A stretch of DNA of 64,000 nt, from contig CAXXDH010000003.1 in NCBI GenBank assembly GCA_963677785.2, positions 2,046,001 through 2,110,000 of the forward strand. Direction: 5' to 3'. A program made the translations under genes and the position numbers. Origin of the DNA: G963665495 sp963677785 (lineage in GTDB: Bacteria; Desulfobacterota; Desulfovibrionia; Desulfovibrionales; Desulfovibrionaceae). This document shows, piece by piece, positions 36,682 to 45,864 of this stretch. The first letter of the stretch is position 1. Every line of letters starts with the position of its first letter. The notes beneath the pieces are model-generated. The model did not search any database. It saw only the letters and a list, made by a program, of their open reading frames with translations, and had not been told where the DNA came from.

Positions 36682-38154
36682 TCATTTTTTCTGGGTGTTA
36701 GGAGCGAGCCCCACGATGGTGCCGCCGGATTTAGGGGAGTCTTTCAGCTTGATGCCCAGCCACTTGCGTTCGCCAGAGTGTTTTTTCGGGAAACCTTTTT
36801 GCATCATCAGCGTGCTAAACATGTGTTTTTTAACAGGATCAATGCAGGCGTTTACAGCCCATTCAGTGTAGGCGTTGTAGATAGCGCCTAGTGGTACGCT
36901 GTGCGCCGGGTCAACAGTGCACATCTCCGCGATGAACGCGCCGATCCCGTCCATTTCATCGCGGTAGGCTAGCCCAGCGTCGACAACGCAGGTGGGATAC
37001 TCGAGGCCACCGCGTTCGTGGTACCGCTGGAAGCCTTTCAACGCCCACATGAGGACTCCCTCCAGTTCCCCCGCCAGCTTTTCGGGCAGCTTTTTGTCAA
37101 TTTGTTTTCGGAAGTCCGCGTCGAAAGGCACGATTCTCAGTCGCCTATATATGCCTTCGTCAGCGCCCGTCACTGTTGGCACTGTGTTGACGCCGAACAC
37201 GAACTTCGCCAACGGACTGAAATCGAAGAACTCTTCACGAAGAAAACGGGCGGTGAGGGTGTCGCCGCCAGTGATGCGCTTGACGGTAGATTCGTCTAAT
37301 TTGCGGCCCGTATTCACCTCCACCGCCGAGGCAAAACGCTTTCCGACCAGCCTGGCCAGATCGTTACGTATCGCCCGGGATTCCGAAGCGACGAAGGCGT
37401 GCCCCGGCATGCCAACCGCGTAGTCGCCCATCAACTTGGTGAACAATTCCACAATGGTAGACTTCCCGTTGGCTCCTTTTCCGAGAAAAATGAAAAAGGC
37501 ATGCTCCGTCGTCAGTCCGCTCAAGAAATAGCCGAAAACTTCTTGAAAAAATTGCGCTAAATCTTTACGATCAAGGGTGATGTCGTCGAGAAAGCGAAGG
37601 AAAGTTGGGCATTTGGCATTGGGGTTGTAACGGGTGCCGATGACCCTGCTCACCAGGTCCTCCGGCCTTCCAGGGCGAAACTCTCCCGTGACCAGCTCGA
37701 TGACTCCGCCCGGTGCGCCCAGCAGGTGCGGATTTGCGTCAAGCATTGCTTGGCTGATACGGATACCCGGCAAATCCTTTGCCAGATCAAGGAAGCCATT
37801 GATAGAGCGCTTAAAGGATGTTTTTTTCGCCCATTTCAATACCGCATCATGTTTGACGGGTTCGCCCTCCGAAGTTTCGAGATTTCGCCGGGAACGGGCC
37901 TCGGAGTAGCGGACCTTGATCAAGGATTTGCTGAATTTCATCAACATTTCCGGGCAGGTCGTCCAGTGCTGTCCGTTGAATACGATCCACTTCCGCTGCT
38001 CGGTCACATAGCGGACAAGACCGGAGAACAGCGCTAAAAAGAGGGTCGCGTTACCGAGTTCGGTCAGCGGCTGGATGATGCGCGGCGTGCTCGCCGTATC
38101 CGTTGCCACGTCACTGGAGGTCTGGTACTTGTTCTCGCCAAAAATATTTTCCAT
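36682..38154 (-). CDS. Phage/plasmid primase-helicase, P4 family
   Basis: This 490-residue superfamily III helicase has an intact Walker A, GKGANGKST, near residue 230, preceded by the D5_N-type region (LDANPHLLGAPGGVIEL), and a C-terminal segment like the DUF5906/primase C-terminal domain. P4-type proteins initiate replication of satellites and plasmids. The N-terminal primase catalytic residues of the full P4 alpha protein are not evident, so it may act mainly as the helicase. It is divergent from the gene at 38295, and the 140-base gap between them should contain the promoters. Confidence 0.88.
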   Translation of the reverse strand: MENIFGENKYQTSSDVATDTASTPRIIQPLTELGNATLFLALFSGLVRYVTEQRKWIVFNGQHWTTCPEMLMKFSKSLIKVRYSEARSRRNLETSEGEPVKHDAVLKWAKKTSFKRSINGFLDLAKDLPGIRISQAMLDANPHLLGAPGGVIELVTGEFRPGRPEDLVSRVIGTRYNPNAKCPTFLRFLDDITLDRKDLAQFFQEVFGYFLSGLTTEHAFFIFLGKGANGKSTIVELFTKLMGDYAVGMPGHAFVASESRAIRNDLARLVGKRFASAVEVNTGRKLDESTVKRITGGDTLTARFLREEFFDFSPLAKFVFGVNTVPTVTGADEGIYRRLRIVPFDADFRKQIDKKLPEKLAGELEGVLMWALKGFQRYHERGGLEYPTCVVDAGLAYRDEMDGIGAFIAEMCTVDPAHSVPLGAIYNAYTEWAVNACIDPVKKHMFSTLMMQKGFPKKHSGERKWLGIKLKDSPKSGGTIVGLAPNTQKK

Positions 38155-38294
38155 AATGTTTCTCCCGAGATTGCAATTATTATTGATCAGCAGCTCTTGC
38201 TTGGCTTCAGAATAGAGAGGAAGAGCAAAAAAAAGTATGAAAATATGACCCGTTTTATATTGAAAAAAATAAAATTTATCCGTATCATAATTTT

Positions 38295-39581
38295 ATGAAG
38301 TTCACACAAAACGAACGTTTCATAGCGGACGCCGTGAGCGCTCTCTTAGGGATACAGCAGGCGAACCGGCGGGAGCGAAGGAAGGGTAAGGCGCTGGAGC
38401 AGGCCATCGATCTATTTCTTCGAACGACCTTTGGGATGGTTGAACGAAAGGAAGGGAGTGATCAATTCGTGGTGCTGCCCGTACAGTACAGGGGGTTGCT
38501 CGAAGAGAGTGCCGGGGCTTCTGAAGAAGTGCTACCCGGATATGGCTTTGATTTGGAGGTGGGAGAGGAGCATGCCAATGAGCTTGACGCGTTGCTTTCC
38601 ACATTCACCGAAGCGGACAGGGGTATGGGGCATTTTGAGATAAACGGAATTGAGGCGACGGTGATCGCTGCTGTTGCGCCTGAACTCATCGCCTTGACGG
38701 GTACACCGCCGACCACCCAGGAGGTGGTCGAGGATTATTTCAAAACCGCACAAAGGAACATGAAGGGCCAGTGCATTTCTCTGAATGGAGCTTCAGAAGT
38801 GCCTGGATCTGGTTCGACCCTCACGCCGACGACGGAGATTGTATACTCTATTTCAACCCAAACTGAGTTTGGCTCTTATCTGGCAGAAGAAGTCGATCCA
38901 TGCATATGGTTCCAAACTTCAAAGTTTGCACCAAGCACACTCCAGCTGGAAGCGAAATTCATTACCTCGGAGCAATGGGACAGCTTTATGGAGTTTGCTT
39001 GTGCATTGCTGCTGTACTTTGAGTTAATTTTTGGGAGCTACGAAAGAATACAAATCTGTCCCGTATGCAAATCATTGTACTTTGAAGAAAGGAGTGGGAA
39101 AAAAAAATATTGTAACGACAATTGTGCGTCAAAATCGAAGTCGAAAAAGTACCAGACGATCCCATGTAGGAAAAGGCAGCGTACTCATTTTGAGCATATG
39201 TATGATTCTGTAAATTTGAAGCATGGGCAATGCAAAAAGCCACGCTATCCCGACGCTGACTACTGCCGTGATTGCGATATGGATCCCTCCCTAATAAAAG
39301 GAGGCCAATGCAAAAAGCTTAACGAAGATAATGCTGAGTTGATACAGCAGAAACAAGTGCAGAAGATGGATAAAAAGCGGATAGATTGTTTTGATTTCAA
39401 CTATGACTACCGTGACAAACTGGGGGACCGTAATTTGGACTTGCCTGCTTTCAGTGAAGGTCTGTGTAAAGATTGCGACCTACCGACCCCAGGTCGACGA
39501 ACCTATTGCCCAAAGCTGATTCAAGGAGTGCTGGCGCGGAACCCCACCTGGAAGCCTCCTCGAACGTACGAGCAAAAATAG
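38295..39581 (+). CDS. Unknown protein with CGNR-like zinc motif and cysteine-rich tail
   Basis: In this 428-residue protein, residues 1-250 show no recognised fold. Next comes ICPVCKSLYFEERSGKKKYC followed by NDNCASK, resembling the CGNR/ABATE-type zinc knuckle. The tail contains more cysteine pairs (CKKPRYPDADYCRDCD, GLCKDCDLPTPGRRTYC), probably additional zinc sites. Related proteins are often regulators, but this is weak. No clear ribosome site precedes the ATG. Divergent transcription from the primase suggests a regulatory link. Confidence 0.55.
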   Translation: MKFTQNERFIADAVSALLGIQQANRRERRKGKALEQAIDLFLRTTFGMVERKEGSDQFVVLPVQYRGLLEESAGASEEVLPGYGFDLEVGEEHANELDALLSTFTEADRGMGHFEINGIEATVIAAVAPELIALTGTPPTTQEVVEDYFKTAQRNMKGQCISLNGASEVPGSGSTLTPTTEIVYSISTQTEFGSYLAEEVDPCIWFQTSKFAPSTLQLEAKFITSEQWDSFMEFACALLLYFELIFGSYERIQICPVCKSLYFEERSGKKKYCNDNCASKSKSKKYQTIPCRKRQRTHFEHMYDSVNLKHGQCKKPRYPDADYCRDCDMDPSLIKGGQCKKLNEDNAELIQQKQVQKMDKKRIDCFDFNYDYRDKLGDRNLDLPAFSEGLCKDCDLPTPGRRTYCPKLIQGVLARNPTWKPPRTYEQK

Positions 39582-39669
39582 CTGACCCAAAAAAAAGTTC
39601 GCACAATGCAGTTGAAATGTCCAAATGTCCAATCCGAAGAAAAAAGTTCTTCCACTTCCTCGATGTGGA

Positions 39670-40038
39670 TCAGATTTTTATCGCTTGAGTATTCTTTGGG
39701 AGTTTTTTTTGCCAGTCCTGTACCTTATGTTTTTTGGCCAAAGCCAGGATTTTATCGCTGTTCATAGCCGCATATCGGTTCAATTCGCGAACAATAGGAA
39801 TAGCCTCATCAACTATAATGAGGTCATCAAGGCGCTCTCGTATCAGATCTACGAACTCGTCTATCGACTCCAGATTTTCATAAGGGTTATCCAGGTATCC
39901 TTTTGAATCCCGACATGCCTTCTCCACAAAGGCGTTATCCTCATCAGAAAGCCCGCGTTCAAGAATTTCATTAAATTCGTCAATATCGCCAAGAAGTTCA
40001 TCAAGGTCATCAAAATCCGGTGTGTTACCGTTATCCAT
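39670..40038 (-). CDS. Small acidic hypothetical protein
   Basis: This 122-residue, strongly acidic protein is predicted to be helical (DFDDLDELLGDIDEFNEIL at the start). It has GGGGGAG before its ATG. There is no signal peptide or known domain. Acidic proteins of this kind are common on phages as inhibitors or DNA mimics, but nothing specific supports that here. Confidence 0.55.
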   Translation of the reverse strand: MDNGNTPDFDDLDELLGDIDEFNEILERGLSDEDNAFVEKACRDSKGYLDNPYENLESIDEFVDLIRERLDDLIIVDEAIPIVRELNRYAAMNSDKILALAKKHKVQDWQKKLPKNTQAIKI

Positions 40039-40469
40039 GACATACTCCCCCTTTGAATATGTGAAAGCTGTTCAGATCGTTAGCAGCTGCTGTTTATTTG
40101 ATCAAACAGAAGCAATTGAGCTGAGAAATTTCAGCCTTGCACATGAATTGTCACCTTTGTCACTGGAGTGGAAGTTGTATAATTTTTGATAGATACAGAA
40201 TTCTGGAGCAATCTGGGCGTGACAAAGTGTCTCCTCAGAAAGACCGCGATCAATAAGTGATTGAGCAAAGATTATACGCTTTCATCATTCACACACTAGG
40301 TATTTTTACCTATTGTGCGCAATAGCAAAACCATACTAAAAAACTATAATTTAAAATAGGGTCCTGTAATTTTGAGATTTTTGACTCGCAGTTCTACGAC
40401 AAAAAGGAAACTTTCCTCGTCTGCAGAAATAAGTGGCAAAAGCAGAAAACAGGTTTAAGGAGATGCCCC
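40039..40469. other. Intergenic region carrying the promoter of the truncated receptor gene
   Basis: These 430 bases hold no gene. The only clear element is the palindromic operator at 40297-40312, followed by TTGTGC at 40313-40318 as a possible -35 and AT-rich -10 candidates such as TAAAAA and TATAAT near 40337-40352. Confidence 0.5.
40297..40312 (+). promoter_or_regulatory. Operator TAGGTA-N4-TACCTA upstream of the receptor fragment
   Basis: TAGGTATTTTTACCTA is a perfect palindrome with a four-base spacer. It is followed directly by TTG as the start of a possible -35. The same motif in the same orientation relative to the downstream gene occurs at 45143-45158 and 52588-52603. Confidence 0.65.
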
Positions 40470-40560
40470 ATGAGCTTTTTGAGAAACCTGAACACCAACA
40501 CCAAACTCGTGCTCGCGGTGGTCGCGCTGGTCGCGGTCATCGGTTCCGCTGTGTCAGCTT
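40470..40560 (+). pseudogene. Truncated 5' end of a methyl-accepting chemotaxis receptor gene
   Basis: After an AAGGAG site comes MSFLRNLNTNTKLVLAVVAL, then a hydrophobic helix ending VIGSAVSA. This is the typical start of a chemotaxis receptor: short cytoplasmic tail and first membrane helix. Similarity stops after about 30 residues, where the sequence becomes the complement of the gene at 40537-42688. The remainder of the receptor is missing, so this is a remnant formed by deletion or rearrangement. Confidence 0.6.
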
Positions 40561-42688
40561 TCCCGGTTGTCTCAGCATTTCTTCCCATTCCTCGACGAGT
40601 CCTTTCTTCTGGTTGTATTGTGGGCTGGAATAAGCCGCATCCTCTTTTTCCCTGGCGTAGTAGTGTTTGAGCGGATCAAAGGGATAGAAGCAGGAATTCG
40701 CATCAAGCTTTTCTCCCTGGCAGAGATCTGGGCCTGAAAGAACAACGTATGGTTTGTGCAACACAACCGGGGGACGCTTTCCTTTACGGGTGTTCCGGGC
40801 GATATTCCGGCGTAGGGCATGTTTTTCTTCGGAGCTGGTTGCTTCCCTTGGTCTTTTTGCTTCAGATTCGACGGTGGGATTTGATCCGATTGCCGGCGGC
40901 GGCACAGCTTCTTCATCTTGTATTGCGACAATCCGCAGCGGTACGGCCAGGGTCAGGTGGCCAAGCGTATACTGCAGAGACTTTTTTTTCCTTGTCATAC
41001 GTCATCCGGATTGCAGCGTAGGGCGAATAGTAGGGGAGTTCGGGATAGATCTGGAAAAGTTCTTTCACATGTGTGGTCGGATCGTCAGTGGAATAGAGCT
41101 GGATTTGCGCGTGCAGCAGCCGGGGCAGCAGATCCAGTTTCAGCGCCCTGTCGTAGAGCCAGGCCGGAGTGGGGCCGTCGTACCAGCGTTTGTTGAGCCT
41201 GGCCTTGCCCACGCCGTTAACAAGATAGCCGGGGCCGGGCTGCAGCGCCTGCTCGAACGCATCCAACTGTTCGAATTTGGGTTTGAGGTCGGGCAGGGGC
41301 ATGCTGCTCAGTTCGGAGTAGAACCAGAGGCGCTCGCTCAGCAGGTCAAGCGTATACCTGCGCATATACAGCTCCAGCAAAGGCGCGGGCTTGGAAAGTA
41401 CCATACGCCGAATATCATAGTGGCTTTCCTTGTCATAGCGTGTTTGGATTTCGAACGTATCGATGAAAGACGGACTACGGTAGATCCGCGTCCAGTCCAG
41501 TTCTTCCTCGCTTGCCGGTTGGGCGATTTGCAACAGCTTGTTTCTGGTTTGCTCGTTGATACGTGAAGCCGGTTCACGGTGCGGCAGAGTCAACGTCATG
41601 GACAATCCCGCATAGGTCGCGGCCCGGATTTTCATGGCAAGATTCCAGATTTCCGCAAATCGCGTACGTTGGCTGATCCGCCGCCAGAATTGATCCAGCT
41701 CCAAAAGCTTGTCCGTGTGTTCGCTCGCCTCCTCGGGTGTTGGGGCATTCTCCAGGGAGGTCAGGAGCTGTTGGAGATAGTGTTCGTGGATTGTATACAA
41801 GAACCGGCCAAAATTTTCCGGGTTTGGGCTGCCGCAGACAATCCCTTCCGACACTTTTTCTGTCTCAAGGTTTTCAATAACGAAAATCAGGGGCGCTCCA
41901 GCCTCGTTGAGGTCGTTGAAATCCTGCGTACGTACGAGTTGCTTGTAGCGTTCGAGCAATTGCTTTGCGTCGAGCGGAAGTGTTTCCTCGTAGAGTCCAT
42001 AGAGCCACTTCATGGGCTTCAGGCAGGAGTCCGGCGTGTGGTCGGCTGTCAGACATTGCATTGCTTCCATGCCCCACGCCAGGCTGTCGGTATCCGGAGG
42101 CGCGAGCATGCCCAAAAAGGCCTGTTGGCTTTGGGTTGTCTCACTTGGCAGCGCATGGGGATAGCGCGGCGGATCATGCCAGAGCAGCGCAACGTCGTCG
42201 TAAAACAGCACATCAGAAAGTTTGTTTAGGACGAACACGCCCCAATAGGCGCAGGTCAGCACCACGGCCAGCAACGGCAGGGCCAGCAATACGCGCAGGA
42301 ACCACGTACGATGATGGGGCCGGGGAGCCGACGGCTGTTCCGCAGCCCGATACGAAGAGCGATACCAGAGCAGCAGGCTGAGCAACAGGCCGGGAATGCC
42401 CAGGTTGGCAACAAGCACACAGACAAAGAGGCCCTCTTCGGGGTTGGCTGTCGTCAGGGCATAGGTTCCGAATCCCGGCACGCGGGTCGGGGCCAGCGCC
42501 AGGACGCAGGTTCCGTATCCCAGCACACAGGCCAGATTCAGCCAGAAAATCAGCCGCGCCCAGAACAGGCAAGGCGAATCGTAGCGCAATGCGGCACCGC
42601 ACTCCGGGCAGTGAGAACGCAAAGGGATCCGTCCGAACATGGCCGGAACAAAACGCGTGAGCAGTGTATTGCAATGCGGGCAGCGCAT
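40537..42688 (-). CDS. Zinc-ribbon membrane protein, frame interrupted at an A8 tract
   Basis: The protein starts MRCPHCN, with a CPHC/CPEC zinc ribbon (residues ~3-30), then three membrane helices and a large soluble region of about 450 residues. The first frame ends at 40913. At the A8 run (T8 at 40982-40989 on the plus strand), reading with seven As instead joins it to the frame that runs to 40537 and continues SLQYTLGHLTLAVPLRIV. The two segments together would encode about 715 residues. The last residues (LTQRNR) come from the antisense of a receptor fragment, so the true C-terminus is probably lost. It is paralogous in layout to the gene upstream. The function is unknown. Confidence 0.6.
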
Positions 42689-42702
42689 GGGATTCCCCGG
42701 AA

Positions 42703-44487
42703 TCAGCGCACGCGAACCGGCACGATGGTTTTTGTTTCCTTATAAACGATTGTTCCGTGTTGTGCGTCGAATTGGGCCGGTTCTCCCGTGAACGGATCGT
42801 TGAACGCCGGTGACGCGTTGTCCAGAAAGGTCTGGATATCCTTTTCGGCCACGCCTTGCTCCAGAATATTCAGCTGCAGGGTGCAGAGCCGGCTCATGGC
42901 GTCGGCCCGGATCAGGAATTCGAGCGGATGGGGTATGACAAGATATCCGTAACAGAGGTAAAAGGCCCGTTCCAAAAGAACCGTACCATAGGGATTGTCC
43001 AGGCGGGCAGAGGGGCTTTTCAGTCTCTGGAAAAACGGCCGGATCCAGGCGCGGATGGATTGCGCCCGGCTTGCGGGCGCGTAGGAAAGTTCCGTCGTGG
43101 TCTGCAGTCCGTGGTAAAGCGCGTTCACGGTCTTGTTCCGCTTGTAAAGCGGGTGCAGGATGCGCATCCAGAATCGGGTTGAAAGGCCGCTTTGGCTGAA
43201 GGTCTGGTTCAGGGGCTGGGACACGAAACGGACTGCCGCGTAAAAAGCCGGAAGGATGCAGCGCGTCGCGTCGCGTTCGGCCGGACTCAAGGGCTCAAAA
43301 AGCTTTCGGGTTTGCGCTCCGGCGAGAGCATACGCGGGATCGCGTACGAGTTGCGGAGTGGAGGCAAGGATACCGGAAGCGGCCGCACAGCAGTACCAGC
43401 CATTTTCCCGCGCCGTCAGCAGCACGCTGGCATTGGTGGTGCTGTTCGCCACCAGACGCCAAAACCGGCCGATACGCTGCAGTTCGTTCAGCGCATGGGC
43501 GCGGTGGTCCGTGTTTCCGGTCTGGGCCTGGCGGGCCAGCAGGCACAGCGCGAGGAGATGGGTTTGCTGGAGCGGGCGCAGCGACGCGAAAAGCGGTGCT
43601 GCCATTGCATGGGGCAGAGGAGCGTCCGCGTACGTGGGGAGCGAAACAAGGGTCTGATAGCGTTGCAGAAAGATGTTGTTTTTTTCCGCTGCCAGGTCAA
43701 GAGCCCGCTGCTCCGCCGCATCAGCGTGCAGCAGCAGGAACTTGCCGTAGTGCACTTCCTGCAGGATCGTGTCAGGCCGTACGGTGTCCGTCTCCTTTGT
43801 CCGTGAAAAGGTGATGGGGGGGGTGGTTTTCTTGTTCTGCAGTTTTTTGAGTATCTCCATGCCCACCAGGGCCGGATCGCTCTCCTTGGCGTTGGTGAAT
43901 CCCAACAGGGTGAAAAAGGCGTTTTGAGGATTCAGTTCGAGCAGTTGCAGTCGCTTTTGCTGCTCAGGCAGTTGCCGGAGAAGCGTTGCCGCTTCGGGTT
44001 CGAGATCCGCGTCAAAAAGGCGTGAGTTGGCAAAAAGCAGGCCGTAGACCAGCACGGCCAAGCCGAGCGCTCCGGCCAGCCCCTCCAGGAGCATGCGCGC
44101 GGGAATGCGCCGGAATCCTTTGTTGGTCACCAGGCCAAGACCGGGATCGGGTTCGTCACAGGCAAGGTACGCGCCCTGTTTCCAGAGCAGCCGGTTCCAT
44201 CTCCAGGGCGCGAAGCCCAGGGCGCACAGAGCCAGCAAGAGCACGGCGACATGCGCAAGGCGCGGATGAAACAGATGGTGCGGATTGAGCAGCACAAGGC
44301 CGGAATACAGCGCCAGGCCCAGAAAAACCACGGCCAGCAGCACGCTGCCCCAACGGGCCAGGGGAAGCAGCAGACACGGCCGGAGCAACGCGGCGCCGCA
44401 GTGCGGACAGTCGAGATGTTCGGGCGGACAACGGCGTTGAAAGGTCTTCCAATCCATGACAGGGGCGGCGCATTTGGGACAGTTCAT
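42703..44487 (-). CDS. Zinc-ribbon membrane protein of the peptide module
   Basis: This 594-residue protein begins MNCPKCAAPVMDWKTFQ, with two cysteine pairs (CPKC, CPHC) forming a zinc ribbon. Three predicted membrane helices follow (around residues 45-70, 78-95 and 130-150). A long alpha-helical soluble region without known motifs fills the rest. The ATG has AAAGGAG upstream. It lies 14 bases before the next, similarly built gene on the same strand, and 300 bases downstream of the small secreted peptide gene. A part in transport, processing or sensing of the peptides is possible but rests only on location. Confidence 0.65.
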   Translation of the reverse strand: MNCPKCAAPVMDWKTFQRRCPPEHLDCPHCGAALLRPCLLLPLARWGSVLLAVVFLGLALYSGLVLLNPHHLFHPRLAHVAVLLLALCALGFAPWRWNRLLWKQGAYLACDEPDPGLGLVTNKGFRRIPARMLLEGLAGALGLAVLVYGLLFANSRLFDADLEPEAATLLRQLPEQQKRLQLLELNPQNAFFTLLGFTNAKESDPALVGMEILKKLQNKKTTPPITFSRTKETDTVRPDTILQEVHYGKFLLLHADAAEQRALDLAAEKNNIFLQRYQTLVSLPTYADAPLPHAMAAPLFASLRPLQQTHLLALCLLARQAQTGNTDHRAHALNELQRIGRFWRLVANSTTNASVLLTARENGWYCCAAASGILASTPQLVRDPAYALAGAQTRKLFEPLSPAERDATRCILPAFYAAVRFVSQPLNQTFSQSGLSTRFWMRILHPLYKRNKTVNALYHGLQTTTELSYAPASRAQSIRAWIRPFFQRLKSPSARLDNPYGTVLLERAFYLCYGYLVIPHPLEFLIRADAMSRLCTLQLNILEQGVAEKDIQTFLDNASPAFNDPFTGEPAQFDAQHGTIVYKETKTIVPVRVR

Positions 44488-44698
44488 GAGAGGCTCCTTT
44501 CCGGTCAGTGGCGTTCAGAGGCGTATCCTGGGGAAAGACCAACGCAAAGGAAAAAGGATAAGGATAAAGTCGTGGGGATTCGCCCCCACACGGCGACCAG
44601 GGGAGGCCCCTGGACGCCCGAATAAGGAGTGCTGCTCCTCGCGTGCGTTGGTAACTGTGAACTGCGAAGTCTGGCAGCTCCAAAGTCCGGGCTTGGGT

Positions 44699-44736
44699 AA
44701 AAAAAACGCCACGCACCAAAACAAAGCGCGGGGCGT
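44699..44736 (-). terminator. Terminator after the small secreted-peptide gene
   Basis: On the minus strand ACGCCCCGCGC pairs with GTGCGTGGCGT with mismatches, followed by eight Ts, about 50 bases beyond the stop at 44787. It separates the peptide gene from the zinc-ribbon genes. Confidence 0.7.
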
Positions 44737-44786
44737 TGGTCTGGACAGCGGCAAGACCTGTCCCGGAAGAAAATCCTGGAGCTGTT

Positions 44787-44930
44787 TTACCCGTCCTGAT
44801 CCTGAATTTTTTCCTTGCAGTCGCCGGAGCGGCAGTTGCTGGGGTCGGAAGAACCACACGCCCAGACGCTTCCGGCTGCAGCCAGAACAAAGAGGGCAAC
44901 AAGCAGCAGGGTTGCAAGGTGTTTGTTCAT
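44787..44930 (-). CDS. Small secreted peptide with three cysteines
   Basis: This 47-residue product has a classical signal peptide (MNKHLATLLLVALFVLAAAG) ending SVWA, followed by a predicted mature part CGSSDPSNCRSGDCKEKI and an acidic tail. The V-W-A end fits signal peptidase I; the residues before the cysteine do not make a good lipobox. The ATG at 44930 has AGGAGG at the right distance. Its promoter region carries the same operator motif as the tandem peptide array, and a terminator follows the gene. It is probably another member of the same peptide system. A lipoprotein cannot be excluded. Confidence 0.7.
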   Translation of the reverse strand: MNKHLATLLLVALFVLAAAGSVWACGSSDPSNCRSGDCKEKIQDQDG

Positions 44931-45142
44931 GGGGGTTCCTCCTTGGTCTTTGATGTATTCTATCCGTAGTGAGACGAATGGAGTACATCAATGGATTTTT
45001 CTCTTTTTCATGCTCTTCCGGAGCAGGCGTCTTGAGACTCGGGACGCTGGCCGAGAGCTGTGTGGCTTTTGCAGCAAGCCGCTTTCGTATTTCTGGTATT
45101 TTCGTATTGCAGATAATAAAGGGCTCCGGCCAAAAAGGGCAA

Positions 45143-45158
45143 TAGGTAAAATTACCCA
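45143..45158 (-). promoter_or_regulatory. Operator TAGGTA-N4-TACCCA and promoter of the small peptide gene
   Basis: Read on the minus strand, the motif ends ACCTATTGCCC, placing TTGCCC as a -35 directly against the operator. A TATTAT -10 candidate lies 18 bases on (45113-45118). The layout matches that at 52588-52603. The ATG is 213 bases downstream. Confidence 0.65.
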
Positions 45159-45310
45159 ATTTGCTGCGTTGTCCTCCCCAGGGATAGGCCGCTTAACGAA
45201 CTTTGGATCACGATCCTGTCCTTTACAGTGCGCACCGGCAAAGTGTGCACCAGCGCTTGCCCTTCGCGTCCGGCTGTCGTATTTTTATAAGCAAGCAAGG
45301 AGAAAAGATC

Positions 45311-45532
45311 ATGGGCACAGTGCAATCCATAGCCGATATGGCTTTGAAACTTGGTCCGGTGGAAAAGGCCGAGTTGATCGAGCTGCTGTTTGGAAGTTTT
45401 GAGACAACCGCACGGGAAACAATTGATCACGCCTGGGCCGGGGAAGTGGAAAAACGCATTGACGCCTTCGAGGCGGGAGAACTGAAGGCTGACAGTGCCG
45501 AGTACGTGTTCGGCCGGTTGGGTGAGGAATAA
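45311..45532 (+). CDS. Antitoxin of a type II toxin-antitoxin pair
   Basis: This 73-residue protein, MGTVQSIADMALKLGPVEKAELIELL, resembles the short addiction-module components that precede RelE/ParE toxins. The start at 45311 has AAGGAG well placed. Its stop overlaps the toxin start (TAATG), so the two are translationally coupled. The pair is inserted, on the opposite strand, between the small peptide gene and the rest of the peptide module. Confidence 0.8.
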   Translation: MGTVQSIADMALKLGPVEKAELIELLFGSFETTARETIDHAWAGEVEKRIDAFEAGELKADSAEYVFGRLGEE

Positions 45533-45822
45533 TGCGTGTCCGGTTTCTTTCCGTGGCGGAAGATGAATTGCGGGATGCGGTTCGGTATTACAATGAACAA
45601 AGCGCCGGACTTGGGTTTGAATTCGCGGCCGAGGCGAAAAAGACCCTGGCTCGTATCGTTGACCATCCCGAGGCCTGGCACGCCCTGTCCAAGAGAACAA
45701 GACGCTGTCGTGTATCCCGTTTCCCTTACGGAGTCATTTACCAGCTTCGGGATGATTGCATTTTGGTCGTCGCTGTCATGCATATGAGCAGGCACCCCGA
45801 GCACTGGAAAAAACGGATATGA
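45532..45822 (+). CDS. RelE/ParE-family toxin
   Basis: This 96-residue protein has the ParE/RelE fold signature: a helical N-terminus with DELRDAVRYYNEQSAGLGFEF, then basic strands RTRRCRVSRFPYGVIYQL and a C-terminal HMSRHPEHWKKR. Such toxins cut ribosome-bound mRNA or poison gyrase, and sequence alone does not decide which. It is coupled to the antitoxin gene by a one-base overlap. Confidence 0.85.
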   Translation: MRVRFLSVAEDELRDAVRYYNEQSAGLGFEFAAEAKKTLARIVDHPEAWHALSKRTRRCRVSRFPYGVIYQLRDDCILVVAVMHMSRHPEHWKKRI

Positions 45823-45864
45823 TGCCTTGCCGCCAGTCGTGAACATGGTTGTTGCAAGAATGCG

